DNA from: an uncultured Massilia sp.
GTDB lineage: Bacteria > Pseudomonadota > Gammaproteobacteria > Burkholderiales > Burkholderiaceae
DNA length: 13,537 nucleotides
Direction of reading: 5' to 3'
Assembly: GCA_946886065.1 (NCBI GenBank)
Contig: CAMPHU010000123.1
Location: 1-13,537 of the forward strand
Below are positions 1 to 6,581 of the stretch, piece by piece. The notes under the pieces are model-generated. The model was not told the DNA's origin, did not search any database, and saw only the letters and a list, made by a program, of their open reading frames with translations. The stretch's first letter is position 1. Every line of letters starts with the position of its first letter. Both the position numbers and the translations under genes were made by a program.

Positions 1-729
1 GTTGATCTCGTAGGCGCGCTGGGTCTGGATCATGTTGACCATTTCCTCGACCACGTTGACGTTCGAGGATTCGACATAGCCCTGCATCAGGACGCCGGCG
101 CCGTTGGTGCCGGGGACGTTCAGGTTGGGGTTGCCCGAGGCGCCGGTCTCGACGTACAGGTTCTCGCCGCGCGATTCCAGGCCGGCCGGGTTCACGAAGG
201 TGGCCAGCTGCAGCGAGCCGACCTGGGTCGGGGCCACGGTGCCGGGCAGCTTGACCGACACGGTGCCGTCACGGCCGACGGTGAACGATTCGGCGTTGGA
301 TGGAATGGTGATGGCGGGCTGCACCACGAAGCCGCTGGAGGTGACCAGCTGGCCGTTGGCGTCGGTCTGGAAGGAGCCGTCACGGGTATAGGCCTGGGTG
401 CCGTCCGGCAGCAGCACCGGGAAGAAGCCCGAGCCGTTGACCATCACGTCCTTCGAGTTGCCGGTCAGCTGGGGATTACCCTGGGTGTGGATGCGCTCGG
501 TGGCGACGGTGCGCACGCCGGTACCGATCTGCAGGCCCGAAGGCAGGTTGCTTTGCTGCGAGGACTGGGCGCCCGGCTGGCGCACGTTCTGGTACAGCAG
601 GTCCTCGAACACCGCGCGGGATCGCTTGAACCCGTTGGTGCTGACGTTGGCGAGGTTGTTGGAGATGACGTCGAGGTTGGTTTGCTGCGCTTCGAGGCCG
701 GTCTTGGCGATAAACAGCGAACGGATCAT
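1..729 (-). CDS. flgG: FlgG, flagellar distal rod protein (3' end beyond window)
   Basis: FlgG builds the distal rod of the flagellar basal body, crossing the periplasm through the P and L rings. The 243 codons present open with the flagellar rod-protein signature ([16 protein letters not shown], then [19 protein letters not shown] at about residues 19-36), have the central GSGFF and YTRDGSF motifs, and end in the conserved C-terminal helix [20 protein letters not shown]. The family is about 260 residues, so roughly 17 codons and the stop lie before base 1. The ATG at 729 has AGGAG eight bases upstream, placed inside a hairpin. It is the last visible gene of a flgBCDEFG operon; flgH and flgI would be expected next, outside the window. 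Identification is secure. Confidence 0.96.
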   Translation of the reverse strand, partial: MIRSLFIAKTGLEAQQTNLDVISNNLANVSTNGFKRSRAVFEDLLYQNVRQPGAQSSQQSNLPSGLQIGTGVRTVATERIHTQGNPQLTGNSKDVMVNGSGFFPVLLPDGTQAYTRDGSFQTDANGQLVTSSGFVVQPAITIPSNAESFTVGRDGTVSVKLPGTVAPTQVGSLQLATFVNPAGLESRGENLYVETGASGNPNLNVPGTNGAGVLMQGYVESSNVNVVEEMVNMIQTQRAYEIN

Positions 730-731
730 GG

Positions 732-778
732 AATTCTCCTAAGGGCGGCAGACGAAGTCCGCCACGTACAGGAGAATT
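732..778 (-). promoter_or_regulatory. Hairpin enclosing the flgG ribosome-binding site
   Basis: In the flgF-flgG gap the arms AATTCTCCT and AGGAGAATT are perfect 9-bp complements (plus-strand positions 732-740 and 770-778). Inside them is a second stem, GGCGGAC-TTC-GTCTGCC on the transcribed strand (757-763 and 747-753), with one G-U pair. The 3' arm of the outer stem contains the AGGAG Shine-Dalgarno of flgG, two bases before its ATG. The inverted repeat is seen directly; a role in limiting flgG translation or processing the mRNA is inference. Confidence 0.6.
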
Positions 779-793
779 ATGCTGCAGCAACTA

Positions 794-1534
794 TCAATTC
801 AAAGCGAGGATCTGGGTGGCTTTCGCGGCGTTATTCTCGGCGTTCTTCAGCAGGCTCATTTGGGTTTCGAAGGAACGTGCCAAGGAGATCATCTGCACCA
901 TGGAGTCCACCGCGCTGACGTTCGACCCTTCCAGGGCGCCGCCGGCGACCCGGATCGCGGGGTCGAAGGGGGCCGCGCTGCCATCCTTGAGGCGGAACAG
1001 GCCGTCGTCGCCGCGCACCAGGTCGCCGGTGGGCGGATTGACCAGCTTCAGGCGCCCGAGCACCACCGGTGCGGCCGGCTGGTCGGTGTTCGAGATGGTC
1101 GAGATGCTGCCGTCGGCGCCTACGGTCACGGTGGCGTCGGGCGGAATGGTGATCGGACCGCCCTCGCCCGCGATGGTGTTGCCGGACGCGGTCTGCAGCA
1201 GGCCGTTCGGGCTCATCTGCAGGGAACCGTTGCGGGTGTAGGCTTCGGTGCCGTCCGCCATCTGGACCGCGAGCCAGCCCTCGCCCTTGACCGCCACGTC
1301 GAGATCGCGCCCGGTAATTTGCAGCGGGCCGGCCGTGAAGTCGTGGCCGGCGGTCGAGTCGAGCACGAAGGCGCGCGTCGGCAAGCCCGGGCCCTGGACC
1401 GGCGCCGCGCGGAAGATGTCGAGCTGGGCGCGAAAACCCGTCGTGTTGACGTTGGCCAGGTTGTTCGAGGTGGTGGCCTGCTGCTCCAGGATGTGCTTGG
1501 CGCCGGAGGCGGCGGTGTAGATCAGGCGGTCCAT
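794..1534 (-). CDS. flgF: FlgF, flagellar proximal rod protein
   Basis: FlgF is one of the proximal rod subunits of the basal body, exported by the flagellar type III system without a cleaved signal peptide. The 246-residue product starts MDRLIYTAASGAKHILEQQ, followed by the rod signature TTSNNLANVNTTGFRAQ (about 22-38). It has the GEGWLAVQ and YTRNGSL motifs typical of the FlgF/FlgG family and ends in the helix VSAVDSMVQMISLARSFETQM. An in-frame start 25 codons upstream (base 1609) exists, but the ATG at 1534 has a good AAGGA site and the family N-terminus begins there. It lies between flgE and flgG in the operon; an 87-base gap with a large hairpin separates it from flgE. Confidence 0.96.
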   Translation of the reverse strand: MDRLIYTAASGAKHILEQQATTSNNLANVNTTGFRAQLDIFRAAPVQGPGLPTRAFVLDSTAGHDFTAGPLQITGRDLDVAVKGEGWLAVQMADGTEAYTRNGSLQMSPNGLLQTASGNTIAGEGGPITIPPDATVTVGADGSISTISNTDQPAAPVVLGRLKLVNPPTGDLVRGDDGLFRLKDGSAAPFDPAIRVAGGALEGSNVSAVDSMVQMISLARSFETQMSLLKNAENNAAKATQILALN

Positions 1535-1557
1535 GTCTTGTCCTTTTTGCTGTGCGG

Positions 1558-1604
1558 CGCGCCGGCGGAAATCAGTCCACTGGATTGATTTCCCCGCCGG
1601 CGCG
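1558..1604 (-). promoter_or_regulatory. Long hairpin between flgE and flgF
   Basis: The arms CGCGCCGGCGG (1558-1568) and CCGCCGGCGCG (1594-1604) are perfect 11-bp complements. The stem continues past a 2-base bulge (1592-1593) with AAATCA/TGATTT, one mismatch in the transcribed RNA (1575/1585) and TCC/GGA, closing on a 3-base loop at 1579-1581. No T-run follows on the transcribed (minus) strand, so it is not a standard intrinsic terminator. A role in stabilising the upstream hook mRNA or damping read-through into the rod genes flgF and flgG is inference. Confidence 0.65.
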
Positions 1605-1621
1605 TTCAACTCACGCTTGCA

Positions 1622-3157
1622 TTAACGCAGGTTCACCAGGGTTTGCAGCACCGAGTCCTGGGTCTTGATGGTCTGGGCATTCGCCTGGTAGACGCGCTGC
1701 GCCGTGATCATGTTGACCAGTTCCGCGGTCAGGTCGACGTTCGAGGCTTCCACCGCCGACGACTGCAGCACGCCCATGCCGCCCGTGTTCGGGGTGCCCA
1801 CCAGGGGCACGCCCGAGTTGGACGATTCGGCCCAGGCGTTGTTGCCCAGCGGTTCGAGGCCGTTCGGGTTGGTGAAGTTGGCCAGCACCACCTGGCCCAG
1901 CGGCTTGGTCTGGCCGTTGCTGTACTGGCCCAGGATCACGCCGTCGGCGCCGGCGGTGAAGCGCTGCAGGGTGCCGGCCTTGTAGCCGTCCTGCACCAGC
2001 TTCTTCTCGCTGGTCGGGCTGCCGTACTGGGTGGTGCCGGCGTAGTCGATCTCCAGCGGCAGGGTCAGCTCGGCGCCGGTCGACGGAATCACCGGCAGGG
2101 TGATGTTGAACTTGCCGGCGGTGCCGGTGGTCGCCAGGTTGAGGGCGCCGTTGGTGTCGAATTTCAGCTGGCCGATCGGCACGGCCGGCACGCGGACCGC
2201 CTTGGCCATGGCGGCGTCGATCTCGTCCGGGGTGGTGCCCGGGATGGCGGCGGCCTTGGTGGCGGCGGCGCCGATCTCGGTCTGGTTGGCGGCGGTGGCG
2301 CCGGCGGTGCCGGCGGCGGCCACGACCATGCCCGAGGCGGCGCTGGCGTAGTCATTCAGGGCGGCGGCGATGGTGGCCGGCACCGGCGGCACGGCCTTGG
2401 TGGCGGCTTCCCAGTTGGCGCGCGCCGTGTTCACGGCGCTGAAGGCCGCGCCGGTGCCGGTGGCGGCGCCGGCCACGGTCAGGGCCGAGATTTCGGTGCC
2501 GTCGTTGGCGGCGTACACATCCCAGCTGCCGGCGCCGCTCTTCACGTAATAGGTCGACAGCACGTGCGGATTGCCCAGCGTGTCGTACACGCTCATCGGG
2601 GTCTGCTTGTTGTAGGTGGTCGGGTCGTTGGCGTCGAAAGGCGAATTGACCGGCGGCTGGGTGCGCGAATCCAGGTTCAGCTGGATGTCGACGTCGGTGG
2701 TCTGCACCGGGTCCAGGTCGGAGGTGTCGATCTGCAGCGGCACCGGGGCGCCGGCCGACAGCTGGCCGGCCGCGTTCAGGCCGTAGCCGGTCAGCTTGGC
2801 GCCCTGGGCATTGATCATGTAGCCGTTCTTGTCGAGCGAGAACTGGCCGTTGCGCGAATACTGCACCACGCCTGCCGCTTCGATGCGGAAGAAGCCGGCG
2901 CCGTTGATGGCGATGTCGAGCGGGTTGTTCGAGGTTTCGACGTTGCCCTGGCTGAATTGCTGGGCGATGCCGGCGACCTTCACGCCGATACCGGCCGAAT
3001 TGCCGCCCGCGCCGTTCAGCGAGTTGGCATAGACGTCGGCGAACTGGGTGGTCGAGCCCTTGAAGCCGACCGTGCTCGCGTTGGCGATGTTGTTACCGAT
3101 GACGTCCAGCGATTTTGCTGCGCCGTTCAAGCCGCTCAGGCCCTGTTGGAAAGACAT
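1622..3157 (-). CDS. flgE: FlgE, flagellar hook protein, with an alanine-rich insertion
   Basis: FlgE polymerises into the hook, the flexible joint between rod and filament. The 511-residue product has the N-terminal D0 region MSFQQGLSGLNGAAKSLDVIGNN and IANASTVGFKGS (residues 1-35), GAGFFRIE (86-93), the D1 motifs YSRNGQFSLDKNGY, and the C-terminal signature VDLTAELVNMITAQRVYQANAQ (474-495). ATG 3157 has GGAGA upstream. It is longer than enteric FlgE (about 400 residues). Most of the excess is an alanine-rich, probably helical stretch at about residues 228-325, between the usual VYAANDGTEI strand and the PIGQLKFDTNGAL motif. Outer FlgE domains vary naturally, so the insertion does not argue against function. 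The flanking intercistronic gaps both hold hairpins. Confidence 0.97.
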   Translation of the reverse strand: MSFQQGLSGLNGAAKSLDVIGNNIANASTVGFKGSTTQFADVYANSLNGAGGNSAGIGVKVAGIAQQFSQGNVETSNNPLDIAINGAGFFRIEAAGVVQYSRNGQFSLDKNGYMINAQGAKLTGYGLNAAGQLSAGAPVPLQIDTSDLDPVQTTDVDIQLNLDSRTQPPVNSPFDANDPTTYNKQTPMSVYDTLGNPHVLSTYYVKSGAGSWDVYAANDGTEISALTVAGAATGTGAAFSAVNTARANWEAATKAVPPVPATIAAALNDYASAASGMVVAAAGTAGATAANQTEIGAAATKAAAIPGTTPDEIDAAMAKAVRVPAVPIGQLKFDTNGALNLATTGTAGKFNITLPVIPSTGAELTLPLEIDYAGTTQYGSPTSEKKLVQDGYKAGTLQRFTAGADGVILGQYSNGQTKPLGQVVLANFTNPNGLEPLGNNAWAESSNSGVPLVGTPNTGGMGVLQSSAVEASNVDLTAELVNMITAQRVYQANAQTIKTQDSVLQTLVNLR

Positions 3158-3196
3158 GTCGTTTCTCCTGCTAAGTATTTAGCTAGTAATAAGTGG

Positions 3197-3213
3197 GTAA
3201 GCGGCTCGCTTAC
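3197..3213 (-). promoter_or_regulatory. Small hairpin over the flgD stop codon
   Basis: GTAAGCG (3197-3203), a 3-base loop and CGCTTAC (3207-3213) form a perfect 7-bp stem that covers the flgD stop codon. It lies 40 bases upstream of the flgE start. It could affect termination or coupling at the flgD-flgE junction, or be chance; the function is not shown. Confidence 0.35.
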
Positions 3214-3917
3214 AGAACCTGTTTGATGTCGGCCATGGCTACCGCGCCCTTGCCGGGCAGGTTGAGCTTGACGCCGTCCTTGGCATTGGTGGTCACGCTG
3301 GCAACGCTGTCGAAGGACAGGCCCTTGGCGTCGTCGAGTTCCTCGCCGGCGCGGGTGGCGACGACCTTGAAGCTGTACTTACCGTCGGGCAAGACCACCG
3401 GCTTGCCGTCGCTGTCGAGCTTTTCCGGATCGGGCACGCCGTCCCAGGCCACCGGCACGATGCCGGCCTCTTGCGGGCCCATGTCGATGACGGCCACTTC
3501 CTTGCCGTTGGCATCGGTGACGACCAGCTGGACCTTGTCGGCCGGCGTGGCCAGCTCGACGCCGAGGATCGATTTGCCGCCCGACAGCTGGACATCCTTG
3601 CCTTCGACCAGCACGCCATGGCCGATCAGGTTGGTCGCCTGCATCGCTTCCGAGGACTGGTAGCTCGACTTCAGGGTTTCCAGGGTCGCGTTCAGCTTGT
3701 TCACGCCGGTCACCGTCGACAGCTGGGCCAGCTGGCTGGTCACCTGGGCGTTGTCGAGGGGGTTCAGCGGGTCCTGGTTCTTCAGCTGGGTCACGAGGAG
3801 GGTCATGAACTTGTCGGTGTCGGCCTGGACGCTGTCGACTTCCTTCGGCTTGCTGTTCATGGTCGACATCAGGTCGTTGATGGTCGAGGCGCTGGAATTG
3901 GTATTTACGGTGGTCAT
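3210..3917 (-). CDS. flgD: FlgD, hook-assembly cap/scaffold protein
   Basis: FlgD caps the growing hook and is required for FlgE polymerisation, then is discarded. The 235-residue protein has the conserved N-terminal export and scaffold region (F37 through NPLDN, motif LLVTQLKNQDPLNP at 40-53, then QLAQLSTVTGVNKLN at 63-77). This is followed by the FLG-Ig/tudor-like half (about 95-235), including LPDGKYSFKVVA. Length fits the family. The ATG at 3917 has no clear Shine-Dalgarno in the 17-base gap after flgC, so translational coupling is likely; an internal ATG at residue 17 has no better site. The order flgC-flgD-flgE is the usual one. Confidence 0.95.
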   Translation of the reverse strand: MTTVNTNSSASTINDLMSTMNSKPKEVDSVQADTDKFMTLLVTQLKNQDPLNPLDNAQVTSQLAQLSTVTGVNKLNATLETLKSSYQSSEAMQATNLIGHGVLVEGKDVQLSGGKSILGVELATPADKVQLVVTDANGKEVAVIDMGPQEAGIVPVAWDGVPDPEKLDSDGKPVVLPDGKYSFKVVATRAGEELDDAKGLSFDSVASVTTNAKDGVKLNLPGKGAVAMADIKQVL

Positions 3918-3934
3918 GGTCGTTGTTCAGTGCG

Positions 3935-4336
3935 TTATTGACCGAGGGTCAGGGTCTTGAGCAGCATGGTCTTGGCCGCGTTCATGGTCTCGACGTTGGT
4001 CTGGTAGGAACGCGAGGCCGACAGCATGTTCACCATCTCGTCGACCACGTTCACGTTCGGCATCGTCACATAGCCCTTGTCGTCCGCCAGAGGATGCTTG
4101 GGGTCGTAGACCTGCTTCATCGGCGACTGGTCTTCGACCACTTCGCGCACCCGCACGCCGGTGGCGCCGGAGGCGGTGGGGACCGACTCGAACACCACAG
4201 CCTTGGCGCGGTAGGCTTCGCCGGTGGCGCTGGTGGCGCTGTCGGCGTTGGCCAGGTTGCTGGCGGTGGTGTTCAGGCGCTGGGCCTGGGCGCTCATCGC
4301 CGAGCCGGAGACGTTGAAGATATTAAATAGCGACAT
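3935..4336 (-). CDS. flgC: FlgC, flagellar proximal rod protein
   Basis: FlgC is a proximal rod subunit of the basal body, type III exported. The 133-residue product starts [21 protein letters not shown], followed by [11 protein letters not shown] (residues 23-33), and contains [28 protein letters not shown], which is highly typical of FlgC. It ends with the C-terminal helix [24 protein letters not shown]. Length matches the family (about 134-140). The AAGGGA ribosome site overlaps the flgB stop codon, and only 11 bases separate the two genes, so they are co-transcribed and probably translationally coupled. Confidence 0.97.
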   Translation of the reverse strand: MSLFNIFNVSGSAMSAQAQRLNTTASNLANADSATSATGEAYRAKAVVFESVPTASGATGVRVREVVEDQSPMKQVYDPKHPLADDKGYVTMPNVNVVDEMVNMLSASRSYQTNVETMNAAKTMLLKTLTLGQ

Positions 4337-4347
4337 GGTTCAATCCC

Positions 4348-4758
4348 TTACTGACCCTGGATGGCCGCCAGCAGGCCCTTGATCTGGTGGTTGATCATCG
4401 TGATGCCGGCTTCGTAGCGCAGCGCGTTGTCGGCGAACTGGTTGCGCTCGACGTCCATGTCGACCGTGTTGCCGTCGACACTGCCCTGGACCACGCCGCG
4501 GTACTGGACCGGGGTGCCGTTGGCCAGCGTGTCGCCGCTGGCCTGGCCGCGCGGCACATGGCCCTGGGCGGTGGTGGCCAGTCCGCCCTGGCGGCCGGCC
4601 AGCGCACCCTGCAGGGCGCTGGAAAAGTCGATGTCGCGCGCCTTGTAGTTGGGCGTGTCGGCGTTGGCGATGTTCGACGCCAGCAATTCCTGGCGCTGGG
4701 CGCGCAGGGACAGGGCCGATTCATGGAAACGCAGGTAGTCGTCGATTTTGCCGATCAT
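4348..4758 (-). CDS. flgB: FlgB, flagellar proximal rod protein
   Basis: FlgB is the most cell-proximal FlgB/C/F/G-type rod subunit. The 136-residue product starts MIGKIDDYLRFHESALSLRAQRQELLASNIANADTPN, and the SNIANADTPNYKARDIDF signature (about 28-45) is diagnostic. It ends with the C-terminal helix DNALRYEAGITMINHQIKGLL. An in-frame ATG at 4800 would add 14 residues not found in the family; the ATG at 4758 has a strong GGAGG site and is preferred. First gene of the minus-strand rod/hook operon, divergent from flgA. Confidence 0.96.
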   Translation of the reverse strand: MIGKIDDYLRFHESALSLRAQRQELLASNIANADTPNYKARDIDFSSALQGALAGRQGGLATTAQGHVPRGQASGDTLANGTPVQYRGVVQGSVDGNTVDMDVERNQFADNALRYEAGITMINHQIKGLLAAIQGQ

Positions 4759-4795
4759 GCCAGCCTCCAGGCAGATTCTTGTTGGGACAGCACCG

Positions 4796-4822
4796 ATCAT
4801 ACGGATCTGTCCAGCGAAGCAA
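4796..4822 (-). promoter_or_regulatory. Candidate promoter of the flgBCDEFG operon
   Basis: Read on the minus strand, TATGAT (4801-4796) is a five-of-six match to the sigma-70 -10 box. A poor -35-like TTGCTT (4822-4817) lies 15 bases upstream. A weak -35 is common in activator-dependent flagellar class II promoters. The predicted start would be about 30 bases before the flgB ATG. The boxes are seen; the use is inferred. Confidence 0.4.
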
Positions 4823-4834
4823 TCGAAGGAGTAG

Positions 4835-4878
4835 GATGGGCAAATCCCGGCTATTCATAGTTTCGCTACGGAATCATC
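4835..4878. promoter_or_regulatory. FlhDC-box-like inverted repeat between flgB and flgA
   Basis: The two 15-base halves are GATGGGCAAATCCCG (4835-4849) and CGCTACGGAATCATC (4864-4878). Compared with the FlhDC consensus half AAYGSNNAAATAGCG and its complement, the halves match 10 and 8 of the 13 defined positions. The spacer is 14 bases, longer than the usual 10-12. The site lies about 46-90 bases upstream of the predicted flgB start and overlaps the proposed flgA promoter, which suits a shared activator site. This is a hand match only. Confidence 0.35.
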
Positions 4879-4889
4879 ACCCCTAAGAT
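4861..4889 (+). promoter_or_regulatory. Candidate flgA promoter
   Basis: TAAGAT (4884-4889) is a four-of-six -10 match, with a poor TTTCGC (4861-4866) 17 bases upstream. It overlaps the FlhDC-like repeat. It is the best plus-strand candidate in the gap, but weak. Confidence 0.25.
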
Positions 4890-4925
4890 GGCAGCATTCC
4901 CGGTTTCCCATCCAGGCCCTTCCCC

Positions 4926-5630
4926 ATGAAACGACAGTTCGCCGCCCTGCTTGCCCTCGCCCTGCCCTTCGCCTGCGCCCAGGCGCAGACGGCCCCGGGC
5001 GCCCAGCGCCAGAACCTGCCCGCCCTGCGCACCGTCGTCGAGCACTACCTGCAGACCCAGAGCGCCGGCCTGCCCGGCCAGGTATCGGTGAAGGTGGGCG
5101 CGGTCGACCAGCGCATGAGCCTGCCGCATTGCCCGGCACCGGAAGCCTTCCAGCAGCCCGCTGCGCGTCCGTGGGGAAAAACAACGGTCGGCGTGCGCTG
5201 CACCGCCCCCACCGCCTGGACCGTGTATATCCAGGCCCAGGTCAGCGTCCTGGCCGACTACGTGGCCGCCGCCGTGCCCCTGGCCCAGGGCCAGCCGGTC
5301 GAGCAGGGCCAGCTGGTGCTGATGAAAGGCGACATCGCCGCCATGCCGAACGGCATCCTGACCGACATGGCCCAGGCCGTCGGCCGCACTCCCACCATCT
5401 CGTTGCCTGCCGGCACTGCCTTGCGCGCAGACACCCTGCGCAGCAAGCCTGTGGTCCAGCAGGGACAGGCGGTGCGCCTGGTGTCGCGCGGCGCCAACTT
5501 CTCGGTCTCGGCCGAAGCCAAGGCGATCGGCACCGCCGGCGAAGGCCAGGTGGTGCAGGTCCGCACCCAGTCGGGGACCGTCGTGAGCGGTACGGCACGC
5601 ATGGGCGGACTGGTCGAGGTCGTTTTGTAA
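4926..5630 (+). CDS. flgA: FlgA, periplasmic chaperone for the flagellar P ring
   Basis: FlgA is a periplasmic chaperone that assists FlgI assembly into the P ring. The 234-residue product has a Sec signal peptide (MKRQFAALLALALPFACAQA, cleavage near residue 20). The N-terminal domain carries a probable disulfide pair (C69 and C92) around the family motif VGVRC. An SAF-type/FlgA C-terminal region follows from about residue 110, with VPLAQGQPVEQGQLVLMKGDI, AVGRTPTISLPAGTALRADTLR and the final repeat VSAEAKAIGTAGEGQVVQVR. The start has only a weak AGG upstream, but the signal peptide fixes it. It stands divergent from flgB and upstream of flgM, as in many proteobacteria. Larger open frames on either strand here are shadows. 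Confidence 0.93.
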   Translation: MKRQFAALLALALPFACAQAQTAPGAQRQNLPALRTVVEHYLQTQSAGLPGQVSVKVGAVDQRMSLPHCPAPEAFQQPAARPWGKTTVGVRCTAPTAWTVYIQAQVSVLADYVAAAVPLAQGQPVEQGQLVLMKGDIAAMPNGILTDMAQAVGRTPTISLPAGTALRADTLRSKPVVQQGQAVRLVSRGANFSVSAEAKAIGTAGEGQVVQVRTQSGTVVSGTARMGGLVEVVL

Positions 5631-5657
5631 CAAACCGTCGAAAGCCCTTTTCTGCGC

Positions 5658-5684
5658 TAAAGTTTGCGGCATCGGTGCCGATAA
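5658..5684 (+). promoter_or_regulatory. Sigma-28 (FliA) promoter of flgMN
   Basis: TAAAGTTT (5658-5665), exactly 11 bases, then GCCGATAA (5677-5684) is identical to the enterobacterial sigma-28 consensus in both boxes and spacing. It begins 27 bases after the flgA stop and ends 47 bases before the flgM start. This predicts class III transcription of flgMN in addition to any read-through from flgA. Confidence 0.9.
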
Positions 5685-5731
5685 ACAGACAGATCCCGGA
5701 GTCTCCGCTCCGAACAGAGAAGGATGATGCT

Positions 5732-6043
5732 GTGAAAATCAACGATACCCTCAAGAGCAACCCAGGCCTTCAGCCCGCAACCACGCAGACCAATAACGCG
5801 CGTGGCGCGGAAAAGGCGTCGACCACTGCCCCGACCCCGGCGCAGACCGACAGCGTGCGCCTGTCCTCGCAGGGCCAGGCCATGGCGAATGCCGTCGGCG
5901 GCAACAACCAGGTATTCGACACCAAGAAAGTCGAACGCATCAAGGCGGCCATCGCCGATGGCCAGTTCCAAGTCAACTCCGAGAAAGTCGCAGACGGCCT
6001 CCTCGAGACCGTGCGCGACTTGCTGCATTCACGCAAGCGATAA
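5732..6043 (+). CDS. flgM: FlgM, anti-sigma-28 factor
   Basis: FlgM binds FliA (sigma-28) and blocks late flagellar gene expression until it is exported through the completed hook. The 103-residue product starts at GTG 5732 (MKINDTLKS as initiated), with AGAAGGA seven bases upstream. It has a low-complexity, disordered N-terminal half. The conserved C-terminal sigma-binding region is at residues 61-99 (VFDTKKVERIKAAIADGQFQ, then VNSEKVADGLLETVRDLL). The GTG overlaps the stop of a three-codon ATG-ATG-CTG-TGA frame, which may be chance. It is preceded by a perfect sigma-28 promoter, giving the usual feedback loop in which free sigma-28 makes its own inhibitor. flgN follows three bases after the stop. 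Confidence 0.92.
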   Translation: MKINDTLKSNPGLQPATTQTNNARGAEKASTTAPTPAQTDSVRLSSQGQAMANAVGGNNQVFDTKKVERIKAAIADGQFQVNSEKVADGLLETVRDLLHSRKR

Positions 6044-6046
6044 CCC

Positions 6047-6517
6047 ATGACCACCAGCCCGCACCACACTCTCGCCTCCGAACACCAACACGTCGCTTCC
6101 CTCGTGGAGCTGATGAAACAGGAACAGCAGTTGCTGGTAGCGCTCGACGCCGATGGGCTGGCGGAACTCACACCAAGGAAAAACGCACTGCTGGCCGAGC
6201 TGGCGGCGCTCTCGAAGCAGCGCCATGCGGCGCTTGCCGCGGCCGGCTGCGAAGGCGCGGAAGCGGGCATGGAACCCTGGCTGGCGGTGGCCGGCAATCC
6301 GGAAGTGCGGCGCCAGTGGGAAAGCCTGCTGGACATCTCGCGCGAAGCCAAGGAACTCAACCGCGTCAACGGCATGCTGATCAACAAGCAGCTGGCGCAC
6401 AACCAGGGCGTGCTGAACGCCCTGCGCACCCCGGCGGGCGCCGCGTCCGCCGGCATCTACGGCGCCAGCGGGCAGACCCTGGGCGCCGGCCCCTCGAAGC
6501 GCTACGTGGTCGGCTGA
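6047..6517 (+). CDS. flgN: FlgN, chaperone for hook-filament junction proteins
   Basis: FlgN is a cytosolic type III export chaperone for FlgK and FlgL. The 156-residue product is largely helical with heptad-like stretches (LVELMKQEQQLLVALDADGLAEL at about 18-40, then TPRKNALLAELAALSKQRHA). It has the C-terminal family region REAKELNRVNGMLINKQLAHNQGVLNAL (about 99-126), followed by a short Gly/Ala/Ser tail. Its start is three bases after the flgM stop with only a weak ribosome site, so coupling to flgM is likely. A stem-loop follows its stop. Confidence 0.9.
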   Translation: MTTSPHHTLASEHQHVASLVELMKQEQQLLVALDADGLAELTPRKNALLAELAALSKQRHAALAAAGCEGAEAGMEPWLAVAGNPEVRRQWESLLDISREAKELNRVNGMLINKQLAHNQGVLNALRTPAGAASAGIYGASGQTLGAGPSKRYVVG

Positions 6518-6535
6518 GCCTGAGCGCATCAGAGA

Positions 6536-6557
6536 AATGGCCGCATCCGCGGCCATT
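6536..6557. terminator. Stem-loop between convergent flgN and the 6582-7025 gene
   Basis: ATGGCCGC (6537-6544), loop ATCC, GCGGCCAT (6549-6556) is a perfect 8-bp stem, extended by one A-T pair at 6536/6557. It sits 18 bases after the flgN stop and 24 bases past the end of the convergent gene, so it could serve both. A clear T-run is missing on the plus side. Confidence 0.5.
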
Positions 6558-6581
6558 GTCGTTCCTGCAGCGCTGGAATGC

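Noticed and set aside
1643..3226. 527-codon plus-strand open frame antisense to flgE
   Set aside because: Its product is low-complexity Gly/Arg/His/Val, has no ribosome site, and mirrors the GC-rich third positions of flgE. It is a shadow frame.
4866..5672. 268-codon minus-strand frame antisense to flgA
   Set aside because: Composition is His/Gly/Ala/Leu-rich shadow type, and the plus strand encodes a complete FlgA with signal peptide.
5129..6043. 304-codon plus-strand frame spanning flgA and flgM
   Set aside because: The upstream part is an out-of-frame Arg/Pro-rich shadow of flgA. Only the part from GTG 5732 with its own ribosome site is FlgM.
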